NCBI GenBank assembly: GCA_034406715.1 | Contig: CP137865.1 | Span: 1,525,317 to 1,589,316, forward strand | DNA: 64,000 nt | Direction of reading: 5' to 3' | Origin: Rhodotorula mucilaginosa | Lineage: Eukaryota; Basidiomycota; Microbotryomycetes; Sporidiobolales; Sporidiobolaceae | Part shown: positions 11,542-23,422 of the stretch, piece by piece | Layout of the letters: each line of letters begins with the position of its first letter | How positions within the stretch are numbered: position 1 is the stretch's first letter | Position numbers and translations under genes: made by a program | Notes under the pieces: generated by a model | Database searches by the model: none | Seen by the model: only the letters and a program-made list of their open reading frames with translations | Told to the model about the DNA's origin: nothing

Positions 11542-12640
11542 ATGACGGCAAAGGAGCTCTGTACGTGGTGCGAGAAGACGGTGACGTCGCGTTGCAGTGC
11601 ATGGTGAGTCGTTCTTCGGCTTCCGCTTTCGGACGCAGAAGACGCTGGCGCTGATCATGAAACTCTGCGGCCTTTGCCCCTTGAAGCCATCAGGCGCCTT
11701 TCTGCAGCACCGACTGCCAGAAGGAGGTGAGTCCCCATCCAATTTTCATGCTGTTGGCCGCACCGGCTTGCTGCTCGGCGGCTACCCGCCGCTCCGAGCC
11801 GGCTAATTCGCTGACTGACACTCGAGCGTTGACAGTGCTGGCGGATACACAAGCTCATCTGCGGCGCCGAGCCGGATGTGTTTCGACAGGCGCCGCTCTC
11901 GTCGAGTGAAATGACCGCCCTTGACGGGCTGAGAGGTCGGCGGTACGGCGGCCCGGACGGAGTCCAGTTTGACAAGTACATCATGTCTGTGTGCTGGCGC
12001 GAGCCTAGCTTGCAAACCTGGCCCGTGAGTACCACCGTCCTCCTTGCATCACTCGATTTACAGGACGCACCGCCCTGACACTCGATCGCCTCACTCGCGA
12101 AAGGGGATCCGCGCTTTGCTCGTCGCTCCCGTGACCTCGCTGCCGGTCCCGGTCGAGGAGGGCGTCCGCGAGACAATCATCTGCTACTCACGCGCCCACC
12201 TCAGCCTGCACGCGTACTATCCGCCGGAGATGTCCAACGAACGGGTCTGGCACTTTGCCTCGTCCGCCGTCTTGACGTGCGTGACCGAACTGATGCCGCA
12301 CCGACCGAAAGCCGGTCGCGACGACGGCGACTGGTTGGTCGAACTGTTTGCGATGGCGTGCCGCCACCTGCGCGGATACCTGTACGAGACGGTCTGGCTC
12401 TCGTATGCGCTCAGTCTGTTGATCGAACGCAAGACGACGGCGCCCATCCCGGTGCGGAAACGGTGGTTCGAACTCCTCCTCGTGCATTGCAACCGGCAAG
12501 GCGACTTTGCGCGGGCAGCCCCCGTGGAGTCGCGGATCCAGAACAGGTTGGCCGGGTTCGCCGACGATCGCATCAGGGAGTACGGCGTGATGATACTCAG
12601 TGGCAAATTTGGCAATCTGATAGAAGGTCAAGCAGGGTAG
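11542..12640 (+). CDS. MYND zinc-finger protein, array copy B
   Basis: Predicted 275-residue protein from exons 11542-11603, 11687-11726, 11836-12024 and 12104-12640. The MYND ligands appear in the same places as in copy A: CTWC, CSAWC, FCSTDC and CWRIHKLIC. Exon 2 is exactly 40 nt, as in copies A, C and D, and here it ends at a normal GTGAGT donor. The C-terminal region is close to that of copy A: both have FRQAPLS, EMTALDGL, SLQTW, ALLV-PVT-LP and TAPIPVR. A and B are thus the most recent-looking pair with this architecture. The acceptor of intron 1 is TTGAAG, an atypical AAG, chosen because it restores the conserved Cys-His-Gln. Function is unknown beyond zinc binding and likely protein interaction. 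Confidence 0.8.
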
Positions 12641-13117
12641 GTTGGCGTGATGCCGGACAAGCAAAATCCTCGTTGCCTTTCTCATCCTCCGTGGGGATGC
12701 ATTCTCCGTTGGCTCGACGGCGACTCCCACTTTGTTGACCAGCCGAGCCTCAATCTGCATCTAAGGCTTCTTGTCGCCTCTGACCAGGCACACTCTCTGA
12801 GCTCTGAGGGAGCGCTTGAAGCTGCATTGATTTCAGCCGTCAAGCTCGCCGGATTGCAGAAACCCGTGCGCTCTTGCGCGGATTGCTCGCTTGGAAGCTG
12901 TTGCGCGAATTGCTCGCTTGGAAGAAATCGAAAGGGCTATGTGACCGAAGCTGCCCGCAAGAATAGACCCGGTTATAGGCTCGAGGGCGCGAGCTCGAGA
13001 GAGGCTGTGGCGGCGAGCACCGAGAATTCTGGAAAGTTGTCACGTGCTTGTGGCGAGGCATACCCTCGCCCTCTCGCCTTTGCTCCCCTCAATCGCTCTC
13101 CAATCATAGTCGATAGC
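12641..13117. other. spacer between MYND copies B and C
   Basis: Nearly 480 bp without a recognised gene. It includes a tandem-like pair of GAATTGCTCGCTTGGAAG / GATTGCTCGCTTGGAAG segments near 12880-12925. Confidence 0.5.
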
Positions 13118-14268
13118 ATGGTCGCTCCCAAGAACAGAAAGACGGCGACAGTCTCTGTGGTGACGAGGTGCGTCCTGAACTCGTCAGTGTGTTCATCATC
13201 ATCCATTGTTCCTCGACCGCTGACCCTGCCAGCGGCCCGACCGCAGCCCGCCAGAACGCCCTCGGGAAGTTGTGCCCGACACACGCTGTGCCTGGTGCGA
13301 CAAGCCGGCCTCGTCTCGGTGCTCGTCCTGGTGAGTCGCACCGTCTGGTCTTCGCCGTCTCAGACCCGCCGGCTGACACCCCGATTGCGCCACGAAACAG
13401 CCAGACCATCCGGTTCTGCAGTGAAGAGTGTCAGCGTGCCGTGATTACACTGGCGAAGCTGCCCCGAGCAAACGTGGAACCCGGCTGACCACCGCTTCGC
13501 TCTCCCAGTGCTGGCCCATCCACAAAACCCTCTGCAAGGTCGACCCAAAGTCGTTCCGCTTCCCGCCGCTCCCCGCTGCCGACATTGAGAAGCTCAAGAA
13601 GATCAAGGACGAGAGCTATGGCGGGCCCTTCACGACTTATGTCGTCGAAGGGAGCTTGCTCCAGCGGATCCCGAAATTCTTGCCGCCGTCGATTCCTTCT
13701 TTCTCTTGGGAAGTGAGTCTTGCTTCCGCAGAACACGTTCTACATTTTTTGTAGACTGACAATCCCGCTCGAGCAGGAAATTGCCAACATCTTGGCCAGT
13801 CCGACTTCGACCGAGCCCGTCAATATCACGAACGACATCCGCGAACAGATTCACGCCCACGCCCGCGCGCACCTCTACAATTACAAACAGGCCGACTCGA
13901 TGCCGCACGGTCCGGACCGCACGTGGATCCGGGTCGCGCACCACGTCGTGACGGTCGTGTGGGCGTGGGACCAGGGCAAGTACGGCGATTCGGCGTGCCT
14001 CAAGCCGGGAGAGATCTTCCGCGTCTACAACGGCTACTTGCGCCAGTGCATTTTGTTTCAGTGGGCGCGCGACATTGCCCTCGAGGCGACACAGACCAAG
14101 GCGCCAAGGGAGGAGCTCCGAGCGGCCGGTGCGCGCGCCGCCGACTTGATCAAACGGGCGAAGAACACGTGGGAGGCCGAGAGTGCGACGGTGCAACAAC
14201 CCGACTCTTGGCTCACGTTCAAGTTGAGCGAGATCCAATGGCCCATGACCAACTTGGGGAACTCGTGA
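13118..14268 (+). CDS. MYND zinc-finger protein, array copy C
   Basis: Predicted 289-residue protein from exons 13118-13167, 13247-13330, 13401-13440, 13509-13712 and 13777-14268. Compared with A and B it has one extra 5' coding exon, which gives a basic leader of about 28 residues before the finger. The MYND finger reads CAWC, CSSWC, FCSEEC and CWPIHKTLC. The region after it (CKVDPKSFRFPPLP, then SYGGPFTTY) and the C-terminal block with HAHARAHLY and MPHGPDRTWIR are shared with copy D at matching exon boundaries (204-nt fourth exon in both). The partner or target is not predictable. It lies 1-2 kb from its neighbours, all on the same strand. Confidence 0.8.
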
Positions 14269-14644
14269 TTCGGTGGCAAACTCGTCGGGCTGACTTGTTG
14301 GGGGAGATGCGCGGCTTTCCATCTTGGCTTCTGGGGGTCCGGAGACGTGCCGAGCTTTTGTATCTTCACGAGTACTTCCGTTTCCGTTCATGCATTCTGC
14401 CTCGTCTTCTCTCCTTCTCTATGCACGTCGCCGTTTTCCCACGGGCAAAACTTGCAGGAGTTGCGTCTTTGCCTGCGCCGCTGCTTGTGCGTCTTGCGAG
14501 CAAATATGGAAGAAGGGTCTTGCAGTACTATAAGTACACATCCCTCTTTATGCGCTCGCTGTAGACCGGATGTATCACGTGCAACGCGCCGCTCGTTTCT
14601 TCCTTTGCCTCCTCCACTTCACTTTGCTCTTCCAGATCTGGATC
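14269..14644. other. spacer between MYND copies C and D
   Basis: About 380 bp without a recognised gene. Confidence 0.5.
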
Positions 14645-15934
14645 ATGACCGCGCTCCACATCTCACGTGAAGCGAGGCGCTTCCAAGGGACCACCGTCTC
14701 GACCTCGCTGCTGCATGAGCCGCCGGCATCTGCACGGAGAGCGACGAGGTGAGAGCGCGCATCTTTTCGCTCTCCCGTCCATCTCGATCCGCCGACCCCT
14801 TCCGACCGTAGCCCGCCGCGGATCTACCGCTCTCAGGATGCATCCTCCGACGCACGCTGCGTGTGGTGCGACAGTCCCGCGTCGTCTCGCTGTGGATCGT
14901 GGTCAGTAGTCGCTCTCTCGGCTCTCGACCCGCGCAGAGCTGTTCGCTGACTCTGCTTGCCGATGCGCGAAACAGCCATAGGACCCGTTTCTGCAGTCCA
15001 GAGTGCCAACGCGCCGTACGACCAACCACATGAACCTCTCCCGAGCGCAATAGAACGACCTGACTGACGATTGCTTCGCCCGCTTGCAGTGCTGGCCCAT
15101 CCACAAAACCCTCTGCAAGATCGACCCGACTTCGTTCCGCTTCCCGCCGATGCGGGCATCCGAGATTGCAGCGCTCGAGCGGTACAAGGATCAGAGTTAC
15201 GGCGGACCGATGACGTCGTACGAAACCGAGGGAAGTTGGCTCCAGCGGTTGCCGACCTATTTGCCACCGGGCATCGGTCCGCTCACTTGGCCGGTCAGTC
15301 TTCCTCGAATAGTGCATCTTCTATACAAAGCGCTCATGGAATTCCGCCCCGCCAGGACATTGTGACGATCCTGCAAAGTCCGACGCCGACCGATCCGGTC
15401 GACGAAGCGCACGACATCCGCGAACAGGTCCACGCGCACGCGCGCGCGCAGCTCTACAACAACATCAACACGGACACGATGCCGCACGGCGTGAGTCGCA
15501 CCTGGATCCGGATCGCGCACCACGTCGTCGCGTGCTTGTACACGTGGACGCGTTCCAAGCACGGTCGACCGGCGCGCTTGAACCCGGGCGCCATTTTCCG
15601 CGTCTACAGCGGCTACTTGAGGCAGTGCGCAATGTTCCAGTGGGCGAGGGACATTGCCTTTGAGGCGGTCCGGACCTCTGCACCCGAAGACGAGTGCAAA
15701 GTTGCCGCGTCGCGGGCGTTCGAGCTGATCCAGCGCGCGCAGCAACTGTGGGAACGCGAGAGCGCCGACGTGCAGGCGTACGATCGGTGGATGACAATCA
15801 AGCAGACGGAGTACTTGCTCCAGATGGGCCACGCGCCAGGGCCCAAGGGGCAGTTGTCAGGTTTGCGGAAGGAAGATCCGAGGAGGCGGGTGGGTTTCGA
15901 TCCGCAGACAGGGAGCATGCATTGGGTCAGCTAG
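14645..15934 (+). CDS. MYND zinc-finger protein, array copy D
   Basis: Predicted 338-residue protein from exons 14645-14748, 14812-14901, 14976-15015, 15090-15293 and 15356-15934. The finger reads CVWC, CGSWC, FCSPEC and CWPIHKTLC. Exon 3 is 40 nt and exon 4 is 204 nt, exactly as in copy C. The C-terminal half parallels C (DIREQVHAHARAQLY, MPHGVSRTWIRIAHHVV, GYLRQC-FQWARDIA). It then extends about 30 residues further, in a basic tail ending TGSMHWVS. The N-terminal leader differs from that of C and is longer, so the first exon has diverged fastest. C and D form a clear second pair within the array. Confidence 0.8.
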
Positions 15935-15998
15935 GGGGGGCTCGTCACATACTTGTGCATACTCGTGCAATCTACACTTGCGCATTGGAGAGCGACTA

Positions 15999-17136
15999 AT
16001 GTCCGCGGACTCCCCCAAGATCCGTCATCTCGCGCGTCGCGGCGCCGCTCTTGAACTCGCTCGACCTGCTCGCCCCCCTCGCCCTGCTTACGCCGACGCC
16101 GAAGGAAGGATGGCGAGTGCAGAATCGGCGCAAGAGTGCGCGCTGTGCCAAGTCCCGGCGACGGCCAAGTGCGGTCGGTGCAAAAACATCTGGTTCTGCA
16201 GCGAACTCTGCCAAAAGACCGTAAGCAGCCTCGGTTTCCATAGGCTCTGTACCTGGTCGTAAGAAGCGGCTGATACCAAAGTCTGCCGCAGCTCTGGCCG
16301 GTGCACAAGCACCTGTGCGGCGGCGACCCGAACTACTTTCGGCAGGCGCCCCTCTCGGACCGCGAGATGAACGACATCGAGGCCGTCAAGGACACGACCG
16401 CGTGCGAAAGGGACTGCAAATGCAACCACGGCATGAACTTTCGCAAGAACCTGACCGCGTACCCGGGAGTCGGCACCTGGGAGGCGAGTCTTTGCTTCTC
16501 CGAGCAGTCTCGGGGAATGTCGTCTTCGTCGACAGCGCACTGATCCGGTTTGCGCCCGCACAGAACGCCCGCACCATCTTGAAGAGCTCGCCCAAGACAC
16601 TCACCAAGCCGAACCCGCGAACCGACTACCGCGAGCTGTGCCTGCTCGACGTCCGCCGCAAACTCCGCGACATCTACGCCGACCAAAAGCGCGCGACGCC
16701 CGTCTCGGACCCGTGGATGGAGTTGGAGTGGTTCTACAACACGGCCAACTGGGCCTTGTCGAACCACCACGAGCCAACATATTCGCGTGCCGAGCAGGAG
16801 CAGATGACGGCGGTGGCGGCGCAAGCCTTGAACGATTGGTTGCGGCAGGCGTTGATCTACTGCCAGATCACCGACCTCGGGATGCAAAACTCGACCATGG
16901 GGCTTGACACCTCGCCGCACACCTGGATCCGCCTCTTGTGCATCAACTGGGACCGCCTCGTCGCCCTCCTCGACAAGGCCGAGATCAACGCGAAAGCCAA
17001 GGCGGCGATCCGCGAACAGATGGAGCAGAAGCAGCGCGGGATCGACGCCATGCGGTGGAGTCGCAAGGCGTTCTGGACGGGACCCGCGAAACACCCGAAA
17101 TCGAAAGGCGCCGTGACTTCGTTCGGACTCGGTTGA
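15999..17136 (+). CDS. MYND zinc-finger protein, array copy E
   Basis: Predicted 328-residue protein from exons 15999-16220, 16292-16483 and 16564-17136. This copy has the most canonical MYND spacing (CALC, CGRC, FCSELC, LWPVHKHLC), and the first part of the finger sits in a single exon. The intron that splits it in A-D is absent. The second intron begins GC (GAG|GCGAGT), where the paralogues have GTGAGT at the equivalent Trp-Glu junction. Using it keeps the frame and joins to the homologous helical region. The body (LDVRRKLRDIY, SPHTWIRLLCINWDR) corresponds to the HARAHLY and RTWIR blocks of C and D. The start at 15999 leaves about 37 residues before an alternative in-frame ATG at 16110. The most divergent member, it may reflect the ancestral form. 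Confidence 0.78.
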
Positions 17137-17788
17137 TCGCTCCGGGGGACGCGGGAACCTCTTTCACGCTGTACATATACTTGTCTATACCTACGCAAAA
17201 GCCATGTCCTACCTGTGTCACTCTGTCTCTCTCTCATACCTGCTTGAAAGGCTTGCTCCACTTTGCTGGGTCCGCAGCGCAGGATAAGGGGGGCCGACTG
17301 CGCGCCCCTTCCAGTACACGGTACCTGTCCTCTCCGAACCTTGTCGGGATCAACCGTGATCAGCTCTCTCTCTCTCTCTCTCTCTCTCTCGCGCGCGTGC
17401 GCGCGCAAGTTCTGGTGCGGGAGCAAAGCAACAGACCTCGGTTGCGCTCTCTGATCGATTGACCCGAGGCGGAATGTGGCGGGGGGATGGTGGTGGCAAG
17501 TGATAATACAATACAAAGGGCCAAAGGTGACAAAGGTGCTGCGTGCTCGAAAGAGGAGAATGACGGTGGAGGAAGCGGGCCGACCGTCCGACTGGACGAA
17601 GGGGAAACGGTGACGAGTACAACGAGGAGGGGGAAATGCCGGGTCGAGTCTGGTCGGGTCGGGTCGGGCGCGTCGAGAGATGCTGAATCGGAGTGTTCGG
17701 CGACAGTCCCGGGGGAATGAGAGCGTCGGCGAGAAGAGAGAGGTGGCGGAAAGAGAAAGTCGAGTGGAAACGGGAAAATCCCCGTCGA
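17137..17788. other. convergent intergenic region with CT and GC microsatellites
   Basis: The region lies between the convergent 3' ends of MYND copy E and RLP24. It includes a (CT)n tract at 17364-17390 followed immediately by an alternating GC/GT purine-pyrimidine tract to 17406. No gene was seen. Both UTRs probably lie here. Confidence 0.6.
17364..17406. repeat. (CT)n plus alternating GC dinucleotide tract
   Basis: About 13 CT dinucleotides run directly into a GCGCGCGTGCGCGCGC stretch. The alternating purine-pyrimidine part could favour left-handed DNA. It lies between two convergent genes and is likely untranslated. Confidence 0.9.
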
Positions 17789-18924
17789 TTATGCCGACAT
17801 GCCCATGCCCATACCGCCGCCGGACGACTTTTTGAGCGAGCTCTGCTTCTTCTTCGACTTTGTCGCCTTGACTTTTTGTCGGACCTTGTCCTCCGCGACG
17901 ACCTCGTCCTCGCCTCCGACATCCATGCTCATGTCGGCCTCGCGGAGCGCGTCCGCCATCGACAACTCTGCCTCCTCTTCGACGTCCGAGTCCTCGTCCA
18001 TCTCGGCCTCCTCTCCGCCCTCCTGCAAGTCGGCGCCGCCCTGGAAACCGACGGCGTTGGCACGGTGCTTGGCGAGGTTCTTGAGGTGCCGTTCGCGTTT
18101 CCGTTCCGCCCTCGCGGCCAACACGAGTTGACTCGCCGACAGCGCCTTCTTCGTCTCTTCCGAGACGGGTTGCATCCCGGGGGTGAGCAAGTGTCCGGAC
18201 CGGGTGACCTCGAGCGAGTCGTTGGTGAGGTTGCCTTCCTTGGCGGCGGCGATCCGGGCCTTGTAGAACGCGCGTTCGCGACGCGCCTTGACTTCGGCGA
18301 TGCGCTTCATACCCGCCACGGTCGCCTGGAACAGGTCGCGGTCGTAGACGACGGGGACGTGGCGGCGCTTTTCGAACGCGAGGGTCGAGTCGACCGTCAT
18401 CTCCTTGCCGGCCGCCTTGCGGAACGCCTTGGTCCACTTGAGCTTCCTCGGGTTTCGCTTCATCCTGTTGGGTCGCCATGCTTGTTAGCAACAAGAGGGT
18501 GGACGGCGAGAGAGATGAGTGGGAACGCACTTGAAGTTTTTGCTGCACTTTGATCGGCAGAAGCGGAAGCACTTGGCGTCGTTGCGGACAAACATGGTGC
18601 CTGCATGCTCGAGTGTCAGCTCTGGTACAGTCGTGGAATGGAAGAGGTGCAGTCTTCTGTCAGCAGGAGGAGCTCTTGAAGAGGACGAGACTGACCATGG
18701 CCGGGGTAACACGGCGAACCGCAGACGTAGCAGGGTTCGATCTTCACTGCAGAGCCAACCGAGCGTGTCAGTCAGTCCCTATACTCGTCCGCTGGCTGTA
18801 GGTGAGTGTGCGAGCTGATCGAGGTGAATGTGGCGGTGCTCGGGTCTCGCTCAACTCGGCCACCATCACTCGCTGCGCCGGCCGAGCCAGCAGGCGGCAG
18901 ACACGGGAATCACGGCAACTTACT
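17789..18924 (-). CDS. RLP24: ribosome biogenesis protein RLP24 (L24e family)
   Basis: Predicted 265-residue protein. Minus-strand exons run 18924 (a single base), 18746-18696, 18600-18531 and 18464-17789. The mature start reads [18 protein letters not shown], followed by [20 protein letters not shown] and [16 protein letters not shown]. This is the L24e-type treble-clef zinc site (four Cys) with the RLP24-specific basic helix. The C-terminus has an acidic stretch and a Lys-rich, Gly/Met tail. RLP24 holds the place of eL24 on pre-60S particles and is removed by the AAA ATPase Drg1/Afg2 in the cytoplasm. No ATG precedes TGAAG in its exon. A strong GTAAGT donor upstream ends in A, so the start codon appears to be split A|TG by an intron. 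The body is secure; the first base is inferred. Confidence 0.93.
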
Positions 18925-19446
18925 GGCTCTACGGACTGCTCGGTAGAGGGTGAGCGCGAGCGAGTGTAAGCAGAAAGTCCTTTCACTCGACTCGTCCGAG
19001 CTGCTTTCGCGCTGCTTCAGCGTCAAAGTCACGTGACCCTCTCGACGAGATTGCGGCGTCGAGGGCGCGTAGAGAGAGCCTTATGTTGCCGATACGACTC
19101 TCATAGCACGTAGGAATGTGCTCCGCGAGTACTCCGCCACGCTCTCAGCGACTACGGATCTTCGGTTTCAGATTTTCGCCACCCGCCTCTCTTCCTCTCG
19201 CACTCTTGGCCGCTATGGAATGAGGAGCACGAGACGGATGAGCCTGCATTGCAACATCGCTCGGGATCGTGTCGTTGATCGACAGGCGTGCATAGGGCGC
19301 ACCAGCAATCGAGACCAAGCAGGCGTCAGACCATCTTTGGTTCGCGATCGGACCGTCCGCCTTGAGCTCGCGAGAGAGCTGGCTTGCAAGCATCAGTCGG
19401 CAGCTGGTCAAGTATGTCTCTGTGGAATGATGAGGCAGCGAAATAG
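18925..19446. other. intergenic region upstream of RLP24
   Basis: It holds the putative RLP24 5' UTR and promoter and the 3' flank of the HOOK gene. No other gene was recognised. Confidence 0.5.
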
Positions 19447-22400
19447 TTAGCGCCCAGAGTTCATCGCTCCCTCGAGTGGCTCGGAAACTCGAAACTCAAC
19501 CAAGCCCTTGCCGTTGACCCGCGCCCGTTGCTGGCTCAACCAACTCTGCGGTTGATATGGCCTCTGCTGCTGCTCGTTTGGAAGATTTGAAGCGGCGGCA
19601 GCGGAGACGACCCGTTCGCGCATCGTCTTGAGACCGAGGTCGTGCCAGGCCGCGAGCATCGTTTGCTGCTCGCGGCGGTACGTCGCTTCCGCTTCAGCGG
19701 CCTTCGCCTGCGGGTAGAACACGGGGAACGTGAGACACCACGTGACATCGGTGACGAAAGGAGGGAGCCAGCCACACCTTCTGCCGCGCGAGCTCGTCTT
19801 TGAGCTTCGAGAGCTGATCCCGCAGCACGGTCTCGTCTGCATTCGCGACCGGCTGTACAGAAGGGTCGGCGTCAGGTTTTCGTCTACTCCATCGAACAAC
19901 CGCGCGGAAACAAATGACTCTTTCGTCTTCTCGAGGAGTTGGCGAGGAAAAGCCTGACGACGCACCTCTTTGGCTTTGGCTTGCTCGGTGCGGAGCAACT
20001 TGTCCTGCTGCTTGATGAACTGTCCATTGCCGTCCTTCCCGCATCAGCACAACGTGACTCAGGGTCGCAATTCACACAGAGAGAGAGATACGAGCGAGCA
20101 ACGCACCTCTTTCATCTTTTGCACCTTGTCGAGCAAGTCGGACTTTTCTCGCTCGAGCGCGGCGAGCTTGTCGGTGTCGGCTTCGTGCGCGGCGAGAGCT
20201 GTTCGAGCGTTTCTGTGTAGTGCAGGTGTCAGTTGCGTTTAGCTTGCGCATATGCCGCCCGCACAACTGGGAGACGGCATCGACGAAGCAAGCGGAGAAA
20301 GGGCGCGCCCACTCACCGGAGTTCCTCCTCCCTCTCGATCGCCCGATCTCTGACCGCCAACCCATCCCCCTGCAAGTCCACCTTCTCACTCAACAACCGA
20401 TTCACCTGCTCGAGCTGAAGACGAGCCTTATCCTTTGCCTCGTGGAGAGCGCTCCGGAGTTGGTCGACTTGAGCTTCGAGGATCGTCTTTTCGGAAGAGA
20501 CCGAGGCGCGGAGGGCGTGCAGGGCTTCGAGCTGGTCGAGGTTGACGAGGGCGACTGTAGGATCGCGTTGAGATGCGTTGAAAAATAGTCAGATTGCGAA
20601 TGGGGAAATGAAGCACGCCCCCGTCAGTGGACGCACGATCAGACTTGGCGATGGTCAACTCGCGGTCGAGTTCCGTGCAGCGGACTTCGAGCGCCGCGTG
20701 AGCTGTGCGGAGTTGGTCAAGCGCGCTGACCGTTTCGTTTAGGCGCTGTCGCAAGGCAAGAGCCGCTTGCGGTCTGCAGTACCCCGACGGACGCAAGGGA
20801 AAACAAGGTCAACCCACTCGCTCGGTCAATTGAAGAGGGTAGCGAACCGAAGCAGACTCACCCGTCTCCGAGAGCCGACTTGCCACTCATGATCTCGTCC
20901 AACCGCGCGCTTAAGACGAGCTTCTCCCGATGCTCTGCGAGGTACTCTTCCCGGACCTGGTCCTTGAGCCGATTCGCATCCGCGAGCAAGTTCTGCAGCA
21001 CGACCGCCGGCCGTTGAGAGGAGTCATCTCCTTCTCGGGCTTGCTCGAGTTGGCGTTCGAGGCGACGGATGCGCAGCTTGAGGTCCGTGGTGGTGGTGGT
21101 CACGCCGGAGAGGGCGTCGTCGAGGTCGTCGCCACCGCCGCCATCCTCGAGGCTCGTTCCTCCTCCCGTACTGGACCTCCTCATCCCAACACTCTTGCCC
21201 GCTCCTTCATCCAACTCTCGCATCCGTTCCTCATACAGCGCCACCTTCTCTGCCTGTTTTCGCCGCTCCTCCTCCGCCTGGACCAACTCTTCCCGCGTCC
21301 GTTCGAGATCGAGTTGGAGGCGGTCCATCTCGCGCTGCAGCGAGGTCGACTTGGACTCGAGCGCGTCGACTTTGGATTTGTACGAGTCGAGGAGGGGTTG
21401 GTACGCTGCGGCTTTGGCGTAGTCGTCTTCGAGAGTGGCGTTCCTATCCAGCAAGTCGGCATTTTGCTCTTCGAGGGCCTGTGGGACAAGTATATGACGA
21501 AAAATGATCAGCTGGGATCACGACCGACGAGTGTCGTGACTTGCACGCCGACGCTTTCCACAGTCGGTTGCCCCACCTTGAGCATTCTCTTGGTCTCGGC
21601 CGCCTCCTCGAGCTTCTTCTTGTACTTTTCAATCACGTTCTCCTGCTTCTTGGCTCGCTCGCTCGTGTGCCGGTACTCGTCGACTTGATCTTTGAGCCGA
21701 GTCGCTTCTTCCGCACGAGGAGTGAGGTCGTCCACCTGTTCTTGGCGACAAGAGAGGGCGCGGGTTAGCTCTGCACGGGCGAAGTTGAGGAGGCAACGTC
21801 GACCGATTGAAGAGGCCTCTCTCTCACCTGCCGCGTCAAGTCGTCGATGATCTGAGTCTGCGAGTCGACGACCTGCTCCGCCTCGCCGAGTTGCGTCGCC
21901 GTCCTTTGCCTGTGCGGTTTACGAGAGAAAGCAGACAAATCAGCACATCGCCCTCGTAACGCACGGAGGGCGGCTTGCCAAGATGTTGCAATTTCTCAGG
22001 ACAAACGCACAGTTCTGCCCGCAGACGTTCGATCTCGGCCTTGAGGGTATGGTCCGGCCGCTCCCGCTCGGCTTTTTCGAGTCTCTGGTTCAGCTCGACA
22101 GCTTTCGCCTCGCTCACCGCCAACGTTCCGAGCGTCTCCTCCTATACATGCGCATCTCGATCGATCAGCTCGACTGGACGTCGGAGAACGGGGAAGGAGG
22201 TTACACGCACATGTTCATCTTTGAGGCAAGAGAACTGCGCGGCGAGCTCGTCGTACAGGATTTGGAGCGCTTCCTTGTCGTACATGATCCGAGACTTTTC
22301 GTGCCGGATCGTGTAAAAGTCGCTGCTCCGATGTGAGCTCGGGAATCAGCTGGATGAAGGACGAGCAACGTCTGCGCAAAAGACAAGACTCACTCGGCCT

Positions 22401-23422
22401 CGTCGTCGTCGGTGTTGTTCGCTGCCGCTTCTTCCGCTTCGACCTCCTCGAGGATCTCTACCGGCCGGACTTTGCTCATCACCTACAGGCGCCTCTTCTC
22501 AGTCAGTGCGAGGTACACCGGAGGCGGAAGAAGCGGGGCAAGGGAAAACTCGCCTGCTCAATCGAGTACATCAATTCGCGCTGGACCCACTCGTCGAGTT
22601 TCTGGATCCGGGCAATGTGCTCCGGTTTCTTCGGTGACTGTGCGCCACACGTGGAAAAGACTACCCATCTCAGCACCTTTGTCTCCGTAATCTGAGAAAA
22701 GAGCTGCGATCGCTCTTCGACGTGGCGCACCTGAACCGTGAGGGCGAGGACGAGCCCGATCAGTTTGCAGACTTCGTCGTCCGATTCGCGAGGGTCGTGC
22801 TTGGCGACGAGGCGGAGGTTGGGCGTCAACAAGTTGGCAGTCGAGGCGCGGAGGATTTCCCTGTGCGTCCCGATCGAACGACTTAATCAGTCTCGGCGAA
22901 AGAACGAAACGGTACCGGATCGCCCGTCTTGAGCTGAAGCATCCGGAGTAAGCATGACGCACTCAAAATAGCGAACGATGAGTCGGTAGAGCTTCTTGAG
23001 GTAGTTGAAGCGGAGGATCCAGTTGTCCGAGAGGGCGTTGGCCGAAGTGCCACCGTTCTCGCTCACGAGGGAGGAGAAGTAGTCCGGGTCGCTGTGGCGG
23101 GAGGGGAGTATGTGTAGGTGAGTGTCGGTACGCCAAAGCACTGCATACTAGACGGCCACAGCAGTGTCCCGTGAGGCCTGAGCCGAATAAACAGCCTGGA
23201 ACCGAACACTCACATCTGTGCGACAATCTCTGCCAACCTGACTCCATCCTTGAGTTCGTCCAGCCCTGAAGCGCCGTCCTCCACACTCGAAGGTGCGTTA
23301 CCGCCGCTGTCCGGCTGTGCGCGGACCCATTCGACGAGGGCGGCGGGGAGCTGTTGATGATCCGCGGTCGAAGCGAGCGACGAGAAGAGCGACTTGCGCG
23401 GCGCCGCCGTCGTTGAGGCCAT
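19447..23422 (-). CDS. HOOK-family dynein adaptor, long coiled-coil protein
   Basis: A multi-exon gene of roughly 15 exons encodes about 900 residues; exact boundaries were not all worked out. The N-terminal exon (from the ATG at 23422) and the next exons (LPAALVEWVRAQ, DGVRLAEIVAQM, DNWILRFNYLKKLYRLIVRYFE) form the HOOK domain, a divergent calponin-homology fold. Then comes heptad-rich coiled coil across most of the protein, for example TRLKDQVDEYRHTSERAKK, AKAAAYQPLLDSYKSKVDAL and LKLRIRRLERQLEQ. A short C-terminal region ends near LEGAMNSGR. In fungi Hook proteins link dynein-dynactin to early endosomes through partners FTS and FHIP, driving long-range endosome motility. No frameshift was noticed, but the splice map of the coiled-coil exons is tentative. 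Confidence 0.85.

Noticed and set aside
16857-18572. 571-codon minus-strand frame over MYND copy E and RLP24
   Set aside because: It crosses intergenic microsatellite DNA and the RLP24 gene in the wrong frame; RLP24 explains the coding signal.
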